Below are positions 1-8,835 of a DNA stretch of 64,000 nucleotides, in pieces. The notes under the pieces are model-generated. The model saw nothing but the letters and a program-made list of their open reading frames with translations, searched no databases and was not told where the DNA came from. The number at the start of each line of letters is the position of its first letter. The stretch's first letter is position 1. The position numbers and the translations under genes were made by a program. Source of the stretch: Candidatus Rokuibacteriota bacterium (GTDB lineage Bacteria > Methylomirabilota > Methylomirabilia > Rokubacteriales > CSP1-6); NCBI GenBank assembly GCA_016200085.1, contig JACQFL010000028.1, forward strand, positions 78,038 through 142,037, written 5' to 3'.

Positions 1-100
1 TGAGGTCGCTGCCCGCCAGCGCGGCGAGGGCCTCGGGCCGCAGCAACCCGTGGGTGTCGGAGATGAGGCCCAGGCGGCGCGGCGCGCGCGGCATCCTCAT
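1..100 (-). CDS. Metallophosphoesterase, YfcE/MJ0936-type (5' part only)
   Basis: Reverse-strand reading from an ATG at 100 gives about 33 residues containing LGLISDTHGLLRPEAL, the first metal-binding block (D-x-H) of the YfcE/MJ0936 family of small calcineurin-like phosphoesterases. The rest of the gene lies beyond the left edge. An alternative ATG sits two codons in, at 94. It is divergent from the LLM oxidoreductase, with only 17 bp between the starts, so the two must share a compact control region. Family members hydrolyse phosphodiesters with a two-metal site. The substrate cannot be told from this fragment. Confidence 0.75.
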   Translation of the reverse strand, partial: MRMPRAPRRLGLISDTHGLLRPEALAALAGSDL

Positions 101-117
101 GGCATGGAGGCGCGACG

Positions 118-1125
118 ATGAAGTTCGACGTTGGCATCCTGGGCAACCAGCCTGTCCCGATGATCGTGCGGCAGGCGCAGCTCGCCGAATCGCTCGGCTA
201 CGACACGGTGTGGATCGCGGACACGCACCTCGTCTGCCGCGAGCTCTGGGTCACCCTCACCGCCTGCGTGCTGGCCACCTCGCGCATCCGGCTCGGGCCC
301 GGGGTCACGGTGCCGCACACGCGGCACATCTCGGTGACGGCCAGCGCCATGGCGACGCTGCACGAGATGGCCGAGGGGCGGCTCGTGCTCGGGATCGGCA
401 CCGGCGGCAGCTCGGCGGGGACGATGGGGCTCAGCGTGCAGCAGGTGGCGCGGGTCGCCACCCTGGAGGCCATGACGGGCTCGCTGCGCCGCTTGCTCGG
501 ACGCGGCACCATGCGCTTCGACAGCGGCTCCGAGGGCGGCATCGCGTGGCTCGACCGCCCGCGCCCGGTGCCGATCTACGTGGCGGGCTCCGGCCCCAGG
601 ATGCTCGCCGCCGCGGGCCGGCTCGGCGACGGCGCGATCGTGTATTCCAGCGTGTCGCCCTCGATCCTCGGCCCCGCGCTCCGCTGCGTCGAGGAGGGCG
701 CGCTCGCCAGCGGTCGGAGCCTCGACGATCTCGACGTCGCGGTGTGGGCGCCGACGTCGCTCGGCCGCGACCGCGCGCTCGCGCGCGACCACGTCCGCGG
801 CCGCGTCGCCTCGGCGCTGCGCCACGCCTTTCCCGTCGAGTTCAGCGCCGAGGACCGGGCGGCGATCCAGCGCGTGCGCGAGCAGTACGACTCGTTCCAG
901 CACGCCACCGCGGGCTCGACGCACCGCACGCTCGTCCCCGACCGCTTCGTCGACCTGATGGCGCTCGCGGGCACGCCGGGCGAGGTGGTCGAGCAGGTGC
1001 GGGGTATCGCCACGCTGCCCGCGATCGATCGCGTCATCGTCCTGCCCCAGGTGCCGGGCGAAGGTTTCATCGAGCGCGAGAGCATCCTGCAGCTGTTCGC
1101 GGAGGAGGTCATCGCCCGCGTGTGA
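118..1125 (+). CDS. LLM class flavin-dependent oxidoreductase
   Basis: 335 residues with the bacterial-luciferase-like TIM-barrel pattern: an N-terminal strand (MKFDVGILG), then AESLGYDTVWIADTHLV near residue 30, and a glycine-rich phosphate-binding stretch (GRLVLGIGTGG) near 90. This resembles F420-dependent methylenetetrahydromethanopterin reductase-type LLM proteins, which use FMN or F420 to oxidise small substrates. A GGAGG sits about 8 nt before the ATG. The substrate is unknown. It is the first of two LLM proteins in the window; the other starts at 32355. Confidence 0.88.
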   Translation: MKFDVGILGNQPVPMIVRQAQLAESLGYDTVWIADTHLVCRELWVTLTACVLATSRIRLGPGVTVPHTRHISVTASAMATLHEMAEGRLVLGIGTGGSSAGTMGLSVQQVARVATLEAMTGSLRRLLGRGTMRFDSGSEGGIAWLDRPRPVPIYVAGSGPRMLAAAGRLGDGAIVYSSVSPSILGPALRCVEEGALASGRSLDDLDVAVWAPTSLGRDRALARDHVRGRVASALRHAFPVEFSAEDRAAIQRVREQYDSFQHATAGSTHRTLVPDRFVDLMALAGTPGEVVEQVRGIATLPAIDRVIVLPQVPGEGFIERESILQLFAEEVIARV

Positions 1126-1166
1126 CGGCGCGGCGCGGACGGCGGCCGGCATGACCGGACGGGACG

Positions 1167-3146
1167 TCACCTCGAGCGGCCGCGGTCCAGCGCGGCGATG
1201 ATCGCGTCGACGTCGTAGACGCAACCGCCCCACGTGCCGCCGCCGACCTGCTGCAGCGCCGCCCAGAGCCGGGTCTCGGCCGGCAGCTCGGGATCGGGCG
1301 TGAGATCGGCCCGCGGCGGACGCGTGGCCAGCACGCGCGCGCCCTCCTCGGGCGTGAAGCGCGCGCCGCCCGCGCCGACGAGGTCCACCCGGCCCTCGAG
1401 CCGATCGCGGTCGACGACGATCTCGATCACGTCGCCCTCCACGACCCGGCCGATGGGACCGCCCGCCAGCGCTTCGGGTCCCACGTGGCCGATGCAGGCA
1501 CCCGTGGAGACGCCCGAGAACCGCGCGTCGGTCACGACGGCGACGTGCTTGCCGAACGACAGGTGCCGCAGCGCCGCCGTGATCTGGAAGATCTCCTCCA
1601 TCCCTGCGCCCAGCGGCCCGCGGCAGATGAGCACGAGGACGTCGCCGGACTTGATGCCCTGGGGCCCCTGGCTCTTGATGGCCGCGATGGCGTCCCGCTC
1701 GCGCGTGAAGACGCGCGCGGGGCCGACCTTGCGGTAGACGCCGTCGGGGTCGACGACCGACGGGTCGATCGCCGTGCTCTTGATCACCGAGCCCTCGGGC
1801 GCGAGGTTGCCGCGCGGGAAGGTCACCGTGCTGGTGAGCCCCCTCGCGCGGGCGGCGTCCGGGGACAGGATGACGTCGTCGGGATCGATGCCGTCGGCGC
1901 GCAGCCGGGCGCGCAGCGTGCGGCGGCGCTCGGAGGCTTCCCACCAGTCGAGCACGCGGCCCACGGTGTCCCCCGCGACCGTGAGGCACGAGGTCTCGAG
2001 CAGGCCGAGGCGCCGCAGGTGCAGCATGACCTCGGGCACGCCGCCGGCCAGGAACACGCGGACGGTGGGATGGCCGACCGGGCCGTTCGGCAGGACGTCG
2101 ACGATGCGCGGCACGCGACGGTTGATGGCGCTCCAGTCCTCGATGCCGGGGCGACGCAGCCCGGCGGCGTGGGCGATCGCAGGCAGGTGTAGCAGGAGGT
2201 TCGTGGAGCCGCCGAACGCCGCGTGCACGACCATGGCGTTGCGCACGGCCGCGTCGGTGAGGACGTCGCGGGTGGTGAGCCCGCGCGCCTCGAGGGCCAC
2301 GAGCGCGCGGGCCGAGCGCCGCGCCATGTCCGTCCAGATCGGCTGTCCCGACGGAGCCAGCGCGCTGTGGACGAGGGCCAGGCCCAGCGCTTCACCGATC
2401 ACCTGCGAGGTCGCCGCCGTGCCCAGGAACTGGCATCCGCCGCCCGGCGAGCCGCACGCGCGGCAGCCCAGCTCGGCGGCCGCCTCGAGCGTGAGCTCGC
2501 CGTGGGCGAAGCGCGCCCCGATCGACTGGACCTTGCCCGCGTCCTCGCCGTCCGTCGGGGGCAGCGTGACCCCGCCGGGCACCAGCACGCCCGGCAGATC
2601 GCGGGTCGCGCCTAGCGCCATCATCATCGCGGGCAGGCCCTTGTCGCAGGTCGCCACGCCCAGCACGCCCCGCCGCGTCGGAAGCGAGCGGATGAGCCGG
2701 CGGAACACCTGCGCGGCGTCGTTCCGGTACGCGAGGCTGTCCATCATCCCGACGGTGCCCTGGGTGCGGCCGTCGCACGGATCGGAGACGAAGCCCGCGA
2801 ACGGCAGCCCGCCGAGGGCGCGGAACTCGTCCGCGGCGGCCCGGCAGAGCAGTCCGATCTCCCAGTGGCCGGTGTGATAGCCGAGCGCGATCGGGTGGCC
2901 GTCCTCGGCGCGGATGCCGCCCTGGGTGCTCAGCATCAGGAACTGCGGCCGCCCCAGCTCGCGCGGGTCCCAGCCCATGCCCGCGTTCTGGGTCATCCCG
3001 AAGATGTCGCCGCTCGGACGCTCGAGCAACATCTCGGCGGTGAGGGGCAGCCGCCCGCTCGGGCCTGCTCCGGACGTGGCGATCTCCCAGACGGCCTCGG
3101 TTCCCACGATGGCCTCGAAGGCGGGGGGCGCGCTCACCTGCTTCAC
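1167..3146 (-). CDS. IlvD/Edd family dehydratase, YjhG/YagF (D-xylonate dehydratase) type
   Basis: 659 residues from a GTG at 3146, chosen because AAAGGAG lies just upstream; an upstream in-frame start at 3194 has no such site. The three cysteine blocks of iron-sulfur dehydratases are present: CDGRTQG (Cys about 124), [14 protein letters not shown] (about 167) and [15 protein letters not shown] (231/238). The stretch [15 protein letters not shown] is typical of the YjhG/YagF branch, and the length matches that branch (about 655). The family dehydrates D-xylonate or related sugar acids to 2-keto-3-deoxy acids. No sugar transporter or aldolase is next door, so the substrate is an assumption. 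It converges on the LLM gene with a 41-bp gap. Confidence 0.88.
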   Translation of the reverse strand: MKQVSAPPAFEAIVGTEAVWEIATSGAGPSGRLPLTAEMLLERPSGDIFGMTQNAGMGWDPRELGRPQFLMLSTQGGIRAEDGHPIALGYHTGHWEIGLLCRAAADEFRALGGLPFAGFVSDPCDGRTQGTVGMMDSLAYRNDAAQVFRRLIRSLPTRRGVLGVATCDKGLPAMMMALGATRDLPGVLVPGGVTLPPTDGEDAGKVQSIGARFAHGELTLEAAAELGCRACGSPGGGCQFLGTAATSQVIGEALGLALVHSALAPSGQPIWTDMARRSARALVALEARGLTTRDVLTDAAVRNAMVVHAAFGGSTNLLLHLPAIAHAAGLRRPGIEDWSAINRRVPRIVDVLPNGPVGHPTVRVFLAGGVPEVMLHLRRLGLLETSCLTVAGDTVGRVLDWWEASERRRTLRARLRADGIDPDDVILSPDAARARGLTSTVTFPRGNLAPEGSVIKSTAIDPSVVDPDGVYRKVGPARVFTRERDAIAAIKSQGPQGIKSGDVLVLICRGPLGAGMEEIFQITAALRHLSFGKHVAVVTDARFSGVSTGACIGHVGPEALAGGPIGRVVEGDVIEIVVDRDRLEGRVDLVGAGGARFTPEEGARVLATRPPRADLTPDPELPAETRLWAALQQVGGGTWGGCVYDVDAIIAALDRGRSR

Positions 3147-3251
3147 GGCTCTGGCTCCTTTGCGAAGATGAACGGCGAGGCCCAAGTGTCTCACGACGGC
3201 CGGCGGCCGCGCGCGTCAGGGGGTCAACGACGCGCGCGCCGAGCGCCGGGG

Positions 3252-3366
3252 GTCATCGAGGAGCGCCCCGGGGGACCCGGGGGCGCTTCCGAGCGTTGGG
3301 GGTATGGGGGCCATGTCGGGGCCCCCACGTCGATCAGTCGTCTGGGGGGCGCCCGGAGCCCCCCAG
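3252..3366. repeat. GC palindrome, copy 1 of a dispersed repeat
   Basis: At 3342-3366 two 8-nt arms, CTGGGGGG and CCCCCCAG, flank a 9-nt centre (CGCCCGGAG). The preceding stretch (3252-3330) carries further G/C-block inverted pairs and a GCGTTGGGGG word. The same core with the same flanking GCGTTGGGGG and AGCTC/AGCTT ends is seen at 49005-49047 and, inverted, at 48772-48792. A shorter remnant (GCGTGGGGGGGCTCCCGC) lies near 4850. The copy covers the last codons of the neighbouring esterase gene. Confidence 0.7.
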
Positions 3367-4299
3367 CTTCGGATGTCCCCGGAAGAAGTCCCAGATCACC
3401 TCGGTGGCGTCGACGTCCCGGCAGACGCGCCCGATGACGCGCTCGGGCAGGTATTGCCGCCCGCCCGGCCACGTGTGTCCCCCGCCCTCGAAGCGATACA
3501 GCACGACCTCGCTACCGTCGCGTCCGCCCGGGTAGACGTAGCGGCGGGCCCGACAGCCATCGTCCGGGTCGCGGTGGGCGACGTCCTCCACGACGGGGCT
3601 GAGCGCGCAGCCGTTGTGACGGACCCACAGCGCGACCACCGCGTCGGTGTCGAGGATACGGCCGCGGGGCCGGTTCATGAGGGTGATCGCGCCGCCGTGA
3701 TACGGCACCAGCGGATCGTCGGTCCCCTGCATGATCAGGACGGACACCGCCGCGTCCGGCGTGAAGCGCACCGGCTCGCCGAGCCCGCCCGCGACTGGCG
3801 CGATCGCCGCGATCCGTGAGGCGCGGCGAACCGCGAGGTACTGGGAGAAGATCGCGCCGTTGGAGATGCCCGTGGCATAGATCCGGCGGGCGTCGATCGC
3901 CCGGTCGCGCCCGACGGCGGCCAGAAGCGCATCCACGAACGCGACGTCGTCGATGCCGTCGCGGTACGAGGGGATGACGGGATCGTCGCGACCGTCGTTC
4001 CAGCTGCGATTCAGGCCATCCGGATAGACCGCGATGAAGCCGTCGCGATCGGCGAGCCGGTCGAAGCCGATGGAGCGCTCGGTCGCGGCGCCCGTGGCGC
4101 CGCCCCCGTGGAAGACGAGCACGACGGGCAGGGGTCGATCCGCCCCGACGCCGGGAGGGACGTGGATCACGAAGGTGCGCTCCCGCCCGTCGACCTGCAG
4201 GGCTCTGGTCGACGACGCCGGCACCAGGGCGGCGATCCCCAGCGCGGCGAGCGCGACGGCCACACCGGTCACCCACATCGCCCGGCGGTCAGCGGTCAC
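3334..4299 (-). CDS. Secreted alpha/beta-hydrolase, PHB depolymerase/feruloyl esterase-like (LpqC type)
   Basis: 321 residues. A hydrophobic segment at residues 8-28 suggests a signal peptide or anchor. The oxyanion region LVFHGGGATG lies near 62-71. The nucleophile elbow GISNGA puts Ser at about 146, the acidic residue is in GTDDPLVPYHGG (about 194) and the His is in GGGHTWPGG (about 275). Layout and length match polyhydroxybutyrate depolymerase/LpqC-type esterases, which act on extracellular polyesters or phenolic esters. The start is a GTG with GTGAGG upstream. The last eleven residues (KLGGSGRPPDD) and the stop are encoded by the GC palindrome at 3342-3366, so the C-terminus was altered by repeat insertion or recruitment. 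Confidence 0.85.
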   Translation of the reverse strand: MTADRRAMWVTGVAVALAALGIAALVPASSTRALQVDGRERTFVIHVPPGVGADRPLPVVLVFHGGGATGAATERSIGFDRLADRDGFIAVYPDGLNRSWNDGRDDPVIPSYRDGIDDVAFVDALLAAVGRDRAIDARRIYATGISNGAIFSQYLAVRRASRIAAIAPVAGGLGEPVRFTPDAAVSVLIMQGTDDPLVPYHGGAITLMNRPRGRILDTDAVVALWVRHNGCALSPVVEDVAHRDPDDGCRARRYVYPGGRDGSEVVLYRFEGGGHTWPGGRQYLPERVIGRVCRDVDATEVIWDFFRGHPKLGGSGRPPDD

Positions 4300-4369
4300 G
4301 GACGGTCCTCACCCCGCTCGCTCACGACCCCCGTGGGACGTGCACGGGGGGCGGACCGTTTACGAGGTC

Positions 4370-4779
4370 GGCTCAGCGGCCGCGCGGCGACCTCGGGGCC
4401 GAAGCCCCGCCCGGCCGGCGCGCCGGCGCGGTACGACGGGCAGAACACGTCGGCCTCGCGGACGAGCGCGCGCAGGCGCCCGGTGTCGTCCTCCTGGCGC
4501 AGATCCAGACGCGTGGAGAGTTTGCCGCGTCCCACGTCGATCACGTGGTTGTCGAAGTGGGGCACGTGGCCAGCGCTCACCACATGACGTCGGCGCCCTG
4601 CTCGGCCAGCGTGCGGCCGCAGACCGGTCCCGCGATCACGGGCGTGAGGTCGAGCGTCCCGGCAGGACCGGATCGCTGCTCGAGAGATTGACCTGCTCGA
4701 GCGCGGCCGGATCACCGCCGGCGAGCGACCAGAGCCCGGCCAGCGCGGCGCGGGCTTCGATCGGGATCATGAGGTCCAT
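4370..4779 (-). pseudogene. Remnant of a CaiB/BaiF (family III) CoA-transferase gene
   Basis: Three reverse-strand frames hold consecutive pieces of one protein. The first, starting at 4779, contains IEARAALAGLWSLAGGDPAALEQV and ends at SSSDPVLPG. A second frame gives LDLTPVIAGPVCGRTLAEQGADVM and then a stop. A third gives NHVIDVGRGKLSTRLDLRQ and READVFCPSYRAGAPAGRGFGPE. In intact relatives the first and second pieces are separated by a hundred or more residues, so there is an internal deletion as well as at least two frameshifts. The nucleotide- and CoA-binding parts beyond this are gone. It is not expected to make a working enzyme. An intact family member is present at 51766-52959. Confidence 0.8.
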
Positions 4780-4871
4780 GGCCCAGCGCCGGGCGGCGCG
4801 ATCCGCAAGCCTGGTGCCACGCGCCCCGCCTACACGAGGCGCGCGCCGAGCGTGGGGGGGCTCCCGCTGGA

Positions 4872-6875
4872 TCACATCAGGCCCATCCAGCGCCAGAGCG
4901 GGACGCTGGCGAGCAGGGCGACCAGCGTGGCGATCGCGAAGGCCAGCGCACCCCGCCGGGCCTGCCGGTGGGTGAAGATGTGCGGCTCGGCGCCGTGATA
5001 GAGCGCCAGGTACTGCGTGTTCTGGTACGGCGTCAGGAACGTGCTACACGCCATCAGGGTCGTCATCGCCACCACCCACGGATCGATGCCCGCCGCCCGG
5101 GCGAACGGCATCATGGCCAGCACGAGCAGCGGCGCCGCGGCCTGCCAGCGCAGCACCAGCGTGACGCCGACGGACAGGATCGCCAGCGCTCCGACGAAGA
5201 GGAGCGGCGTGTGGGCGAGCGGGCCCGCGATCCCCTTCACCATCGCCGTGAGCCAGCGGTCGAGGCCGGTCGTCTCGAAGACTCGCGCCATGCTGGCCAG
5301 GATCCCGAAGAGCAGCAGGAAGTCCCAGTCGATCGCCCGGAACACCTTCTTCTGGAGCACGCCGGCCACGCCCAGCACCCCGAGCGCAAGCGCGGCCAGC
5401 CATGCGGGATCGATCCCGTGCCACGGCTGGCTGGCGAAGCCGGCGAGCAGCACGATCGTCACCGCGAGCGTGACCTTCTCGCCCGGCGACGGACGGCCAA
5501 GCAGCGCCTGCTGGACGGCGAGGCGTTCGCGACGGTCGGTGCGGCTCGGGCGCGGGGCCGTGGCGGACGGCCGGTACAGCCACAGCAGCGCGACCAGGAA
5601 GGTCGCGAGGAGGATCGCGGTGGTCGGCGCCGCCCGCAGGCCCCACACCGTCCACGTGAGGCTCGCCCGCGTGGTCTCGGGCATGAGCGCGTAGACGAGC
5701 AGGGTCGTGCTCGAGCTCGTGAGGAAGGCGGCGACGGTCTGGCCGAAGCCGACGAGCACGGCCATGGCCAGCCCCGTGGCCGCGCGCGTGCCGAGCCGAT
5801 AGCCGAGCGCCTCGATCAGCTCGCCGACCGCGGGAGCGAGGAGGGCGACGCGGCCGGTGGCGTTGGGCATGGCGGGCCCGATCAGCACCCCGGCGAGACA
5901 GAGCGCGATGGCCTGGCCCGCGTACGTCCCCGGCACGCGCCGCACCGACCAGAGCGCGAAGCGGTAGAGCAAGCCCGAGGCGCTGACCGCGGCGCCCACG
6001 GCGAGCGTCGCCACCTGGAGCGCCCACGCCGTGGAGGTGAAGCCGCTGACCGCAACCGCCGGCAGGGTCACGCCGCCGATCACCCAGATCGACGCCAGGG
6101 TCAACGCCACCACGCCGTCGGGCAGCGCCTCGAACGCCAGGACGGCGACGAGGGCGACCAGGGTCCAGAGCGCGTGCCAGCCGCGGACCGGCAGGTCGGC
6201 GGGCGACGGCGTGAGCCAGCCCGCGGCGAGAGCGGCGGCGGCGAGCGCGACGCCGATCAGGGGACGCCACGTGATGGCGACGCGCCGGGCCCGCCGCCTC
6301 GGAAGCTCGACGGCGGTCGCGTCGATGCGAAGCGCGGTGCGCGCCGGCTCGCTCTCCGCCAGCGCGCCGGCCTGGTGCGCAGCGAGCACCAAGCGGTTGG
6401 CCGCGGCGAGCCGGCGGCTCACGGTGGCGGCCATCGCGAGCACGACCGTCGGATCGTCGCCCACCAGATCGAGAAAGCGCGCCCGCTCCAGGCGCACCGC
6501 CTCGACGGGGCCCTCGGCGCGTACGGTCGCCGAGCGCGGCTCGCCGGTCAGCAGGGCCATCTCGCCGATGGGATCGCCCGCGCGGGCCGTCGCGAGCCGC
6601 AGCGCGCCCGCCCCGTCCGTGCCCTGCTTGAAGACCCCGAGCTGGCCCCGCACGACGACGTACAGCGCGTCGCCCGGGTCGTCCTGGCGGCAGAGCACCC
6701 CGCCGTCCTGGAACCGACACAGCTCGAGGTGCGCGGCAAGGCGGGCCAGGCGGAGACGATCGAGCCCGCTGAAGAGGTCCACCCGGGCCAGCAGCGCCGC
6801 GTAGTCCGCGGCGGAGAGGGCGGAGGGCGTGGGGACGGCAGCGGGCTCGCCCGGTCCGCCCGGTTCGATCGGCAT
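4872..6875 (-). CDS. Fusion of a cyclic-nucleotide-binding domain to an SLC13-type anion permease
   Basis: 667 residues. Residues about 25-150 form a CRP/cAMP-binding-type beta-roll, with FQDGGVLCRQDDPGDALYVV and the phosphate-cassette-like GDPIGEMALLTGEPRSATV. From about 200 on there are some ten or more hydrophobic segments with SLC13/DASS-type features, including AVLVGFGQTVAAFLTSSST and MACSTFLTPYQNTQYLALY. The family moves dicarboxylates, sulfate or similar anions with Na+. The N-terminal sensor suggests gating by a cyclic nucleotide or another small ligand, which is inference. The window also encodes a nucleotide cyclase at about 40.5 kb. It is immediately downstream of the small secreted protein gene (11 bp). 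Confidence 0.88.
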   Translation of the reverse strand: MPIEPGGPGEPAAVPTPSALSAADYAALLARVDLFSGLDRLRLARLAAHLELCRFQDGGVLCRQDDPGDALYVVVRGQLGVFKQGTDGAGALRLATARAGDPIGEMALLTGEPRSATVRAEGPVEAVRLERARFLDLVGDDPTVVLAMAATVSRRLAAANRLVLAAHQAGALAESEPARTALRIDATAVELPRRRARRVAITWRPLIGVALAAAALAAGWLTPSPADLPVRGWHALWTLVALVAVLAFEALPDGVVALTLASIWVIGGVTLPAVAVSGFTSTAWALQVATLAVGAAVSASGLLYRFALWSVRRVPGTYAGQAIALCLAGVLIGPAMPNATGRVALLAPAVGELIEALGYRLGTRAATGLAMAVLVGFGQTVAAFLTSSSTTLLVYALMPETTRASLTWTVWGLRAAPTTAILLATFLVALLWLYRPSATAPRPSRTDRRERLAVQQALLGRPSPGEKVTLAVTIVLLAGFASQPWHGIDPAWLAALALGVLGVAGVLQKKVFRAIDWDFLLLFGILASMARVFETTGLDRWLTAMVKGIAGPLAHTPLLFVGALAILSVGVTLVLRWQAAAPLLVLAMMPFARAAGIDPWVVAMTTLMACSTFLTPYQNTQYLALYHGAEPHIFTHRQARRGALAFAIATLVALLASVPLWRWMGLM

Positions 6876-6886
6876 CGATCGAGACT

Positions 6887-7273
6887 CTAGCGTCGAGACC
6901 CGGTCGTGTCGTGAGACGCCACGTCCCGCGGGAAGCCGTCGGCGCGAACGACGTCGTGCAGCCGCACCGGCGTATCGTCGCGCGAGGGCCGGCAGCCGTC
7001 ACGCCGTGCCTCATCCTCGCACGCGTAACAGCGTTCCGGGCTTGCTTCCTCGTAGAAGCGGCTCGCCGGCACGTAGTAGACGCGCCGGCCAGGCTCGTAC
7101 GACGCGTAGCCCTTGATGGGATGCGACGCGGGGCACGTCCAGGGATCCTCGGGCGGCACACCCGGCCGGTCGGTGGCGCGAGCCGATGCAACCCGGACGG
7201 TGCTGATCATGGCCAGGACCACGAGAGACGCAACGATGAAATCAGTCAGTGGCGCTCGCCGGTTCGACGTCAT
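6887..7273 (-). CDS. Small secreted Cys-rich protein with a sunset/Ada-like metal-binding pattern
   Basis: 128 residues. An N-terminal hydrophobic stretch (about 10-32, ending at ASARA) looks like a signal peptide. The mature part has the pattern C-P-x-x-H-P-I-K-G (about 47) followed by YYVPASRFYEEASPERCYAC and DGCRPS. Short domains with a CPIKGN...IYHVPG...YY...P..CF....EA...GYR pattern occur at the ends of secreted nucleases and envelope proteins (the sunset domain, related to the Ada zinc-binding fold). This is a divergent standalone version. The role is unknown. It may be cotranscribed with the transporter 11 bp downstream. Confidence 0.6.
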   Translation of the reverse strand: MTSNRRAPLTDFIVASLVVLAMISTVRVASARATDRPGVPPEDPWTCPASHPIKGYASYEPGRRVYYVPASRFYEEASPERCYACEDEARRDGCRPSRDDTPVRLHDVVRADGFPRDVASHDTTGSRR

Positions 7274-7309
7274 CGCTTCAGGTAGAGCCTCAGGGAATGG
7301 ACGCCCCGG

Positions 7310-7750
7310 TCACATGATCGCCGACGTCCGCTCCCCGGCCGCCGGCCAGACGTTGAAGGCGGCGTCCCACTCGGCGATCATCCCGTCGCGCATGCGCCAG
7401 ACCTCGAGCCCGTGCCCGGTCATCGCCACGCTCGTCCGGGCGTCCTCCCACGTGCCCTCCCAGAGGTTGGCGAGGACGTTGCCCTCCAGCGCGAGCAGGG
7501 TCTTGCGGAGCCGGTAGCCCTTCTGTCGCGCGAAGCGCGCCGCGAAGAACGCCCTGATGGCGTCGCGCCCGCGCTGCTCGGGCTGCTCGGCGAAGCGGAA
7601 GACACAATCGGGCGTGAAGCCGTGGACCAGGGCCTCGAGGTCACGACGGTGGAACATGTCCTCGACGATCCGCAGCAGGGCCTCGGCCTGGGCTCGGGTC
7701 CACCCTTCGGCACCTCTGGGAAGCACGACGGAGGCTGCGGCGACGGCCAT
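7310..7750 (-). CDS. NTF2-like (SnoaL-type) protein
   Basis: 146 residues from an ATG at 7750. The pattern is that of SnoaL/NTF2-like cone proteins: an opening helix (AEALLRIVEDMFHRRDLEAL), then TPDCVFRFAEQPEQRGRDAIRAFF, and beta strands ending in MRDGMIAEWDAAFNVW. Such proteins are small isomerases, dehydratases or binding partners. The specific reaction cannot be read from the sequence. It is the last gene of the minus-strand run with MaoC-like hydratase, flavin reductase and carboxyltransferase, 26 bp after the MaoC stop, suggesting a shared acyl-CoA pathway. Open reading extends upstream but only by reading through the neighbour out of frame. Confidence 0.8.
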   Translation of the reverse strand: MAVAAASVVLPRGAEGWTRAQAEALLRIVEDMFHRRDLEALVHGFTPDCVFRFAEQPEQRGRDAIRAFFAARFARQKGYRLRKTLLALEGNVLANLWEGTWEDARTSVAMTGHGLEVWRMRDGMIAEWDAAFNVWPAAGERTSAIM

Positions 7751-7776
7751 GGTGGCTCCCCTCAGCGACGCGGCGG

Positions 7777-8241
7777 CTAGAAGTACTGGATGCCCATGGT
7801 CTCGGCGACCAGCACGGGGCGCTCCTGCCCCTCGACCTCGACGGTCATCTGCGAGGTGATGCGCACGCCGTTGCCCTCGACATCCTCGACGTTGGCGATG
7901 CGCTGCCGGAGCCGGATCCGCGAGCCGGCGGGCACCGGGCCGGTGAAGCGCACCTTGTTGGAGCCGTAGTTGAGGCCCCGCGTGCGCTTCTCCACCCGGA
8001 CGAGCGTGGCGGCCAGCCGCGGCACCAGCGAGAGCGTGAGATAGCCGTGGGCGATGGTCTTGCCGCCCGGCATCTCGCGCTTGGCGCGCTCGACGTCCAC
8101 GTGGATCCACTGGTGATCGCCGGTGGCCTCGGCGAACTTGTCGATCATCGCCTGGTCCACGGTCATCCAGTCGGAGGGGCCCAGCTCGCGGCCGATGTGC
8201 TGCTTGAGATCCTGCGGCGTCTCGACGATGAGTGTGCTCAT
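7777..8241 (-). CDS. MaoC-like (R)-hydratase, hot-dog fold
   Basis: 154 residues. The MaoC signature ATGDHQWIHVDVERAKREM places the catalytic Asp and His near residues 42 and 47, followed by the substrate-channel motif GKTIAHGYLTLSL. The length and single hot-dog domain match R-specific enoyl-CoA hydratases (PhaJ/NodN type) that hydrate trans-2-enoyl-CoA. The start is an ATG at 8241. It sits between the flavin reductase (59 bp upstream) and the NTF2-like gene (26 bp downstream). The precise chain length or substrate is not evident. Confidence 0.87.
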   Translation of the reverse strand: MSTLIVETPQDLKQHIGRELGPSDWMTVDQAMIDKFAEATGDHQWIHVDVERAKREMPGGKTIAHGYLTLSLVPRLAATLVRVEKRTRGLNYGSNKVRFTGPVPAGSRIRLRQRIANVEDVEGNGVRITSQMTVEVEGQERPVLVAETMGIQYF

Positions 8242-8300
8242 GGCCCCGCATGGTAGCCCACCCGGCCGCGCTCGTCGATACGGCCCCGGCCGACGGCCTC

Positions 8301-8804
8301 CTAGCCTCCGTAATAGATGTTGTCGCCGAGCTCCTTGAGCCAGAGCGTCGCGTCGTCCGCACGGCCCTGGGGCGCGGCGGCGAGACCGGCCTCGACCACC
8401 TCCCCCACGAAGACCGAATGGTCGCCGCGCTCGACGGTGTCGACCAGCCGGCACTCCACGAAGGCCGGGGCGCGCTCGAGCACGGGCGCGCCGGTGGCCC
8501 CCTTGCGGAAGGGCTCGCCGGAGATGGTCTGCCCCTCGCGCGTGGCCGGCTTGAAGAACGTGAAGGCGGCCTTCTGCTGGCCCTTGCCCAGCACGTTGAG
8601 CGCGAAGGCCCCCGAGTCCTTGATGATGGCGTGGATGTGGGAGTCGGCCTTCACGCCGACCACGACGAGCGGTGGCGCGAACGAGGCCTGGGTCACCCAG
8701 TTCACCGTCGCAGCGCCGATGGCGCCGTCCTTGCCCTCGGCGGTGAGGACGTAGAGCCCGTAGGGGATCATTCGCAGCACGGTCTTCTTGGCGTTGGCAT
8801 CCAT
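8301..8804 (-). CDS. Flavin reductase-like, FMN-binding split-barrel protein
   Basis: 167 residues with the split-barrel flavin reductase pattern: MIPYGLYVLTAEGKDGAIGA near the N-terminus, VNWVTQASFAPPLVVVGVK (residues about 34-52), SGAFALNVLG, and a C-terminal GDHSVFVGEVVEAG. The family reduces free FMN or FAD with NAD(P)H, often for a partner monooxygenase, or binds FMN tightly. No obvious partner oxygenase is adjacent. It lies 31 bp downstream of the carboxyltransferase gene, with GGAGAGG before its ATG. Confidence 0.85.
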   Translation of the reverse strand: MDANAKKTVLRMIPYGLYVLTAEGKDGAIGAATVNWVTQASFAPPLVVVGVKADSHIHAIIKDSGAFALNVLGKGQQKAAFTFFKPATREGQTISGEPFRKGATGAPVLERAPAFVECRLVDTVERGDHSVFVGEVVEAGLAAAPQGRADDATLWLKELGDNIYYGG

Positions 8805-8835
8805 GGCAGCCTCTCCGTTGGTTGGTGGTGTCGCC

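Noticed and set aside
97..1989. A 630-codon minus-strand frame spanning two genes
   Set aside because: Part of it is opposite the LLM gene and part is out of frame with the dehydratase. No motif is seen.
5044..7191. A 715-codon minus-strand frame overlapping the transporter
   Set aside because: It is a shifted frame of the CNB-SLC13 gene, Arg/Pro-rich with no membrane helices.
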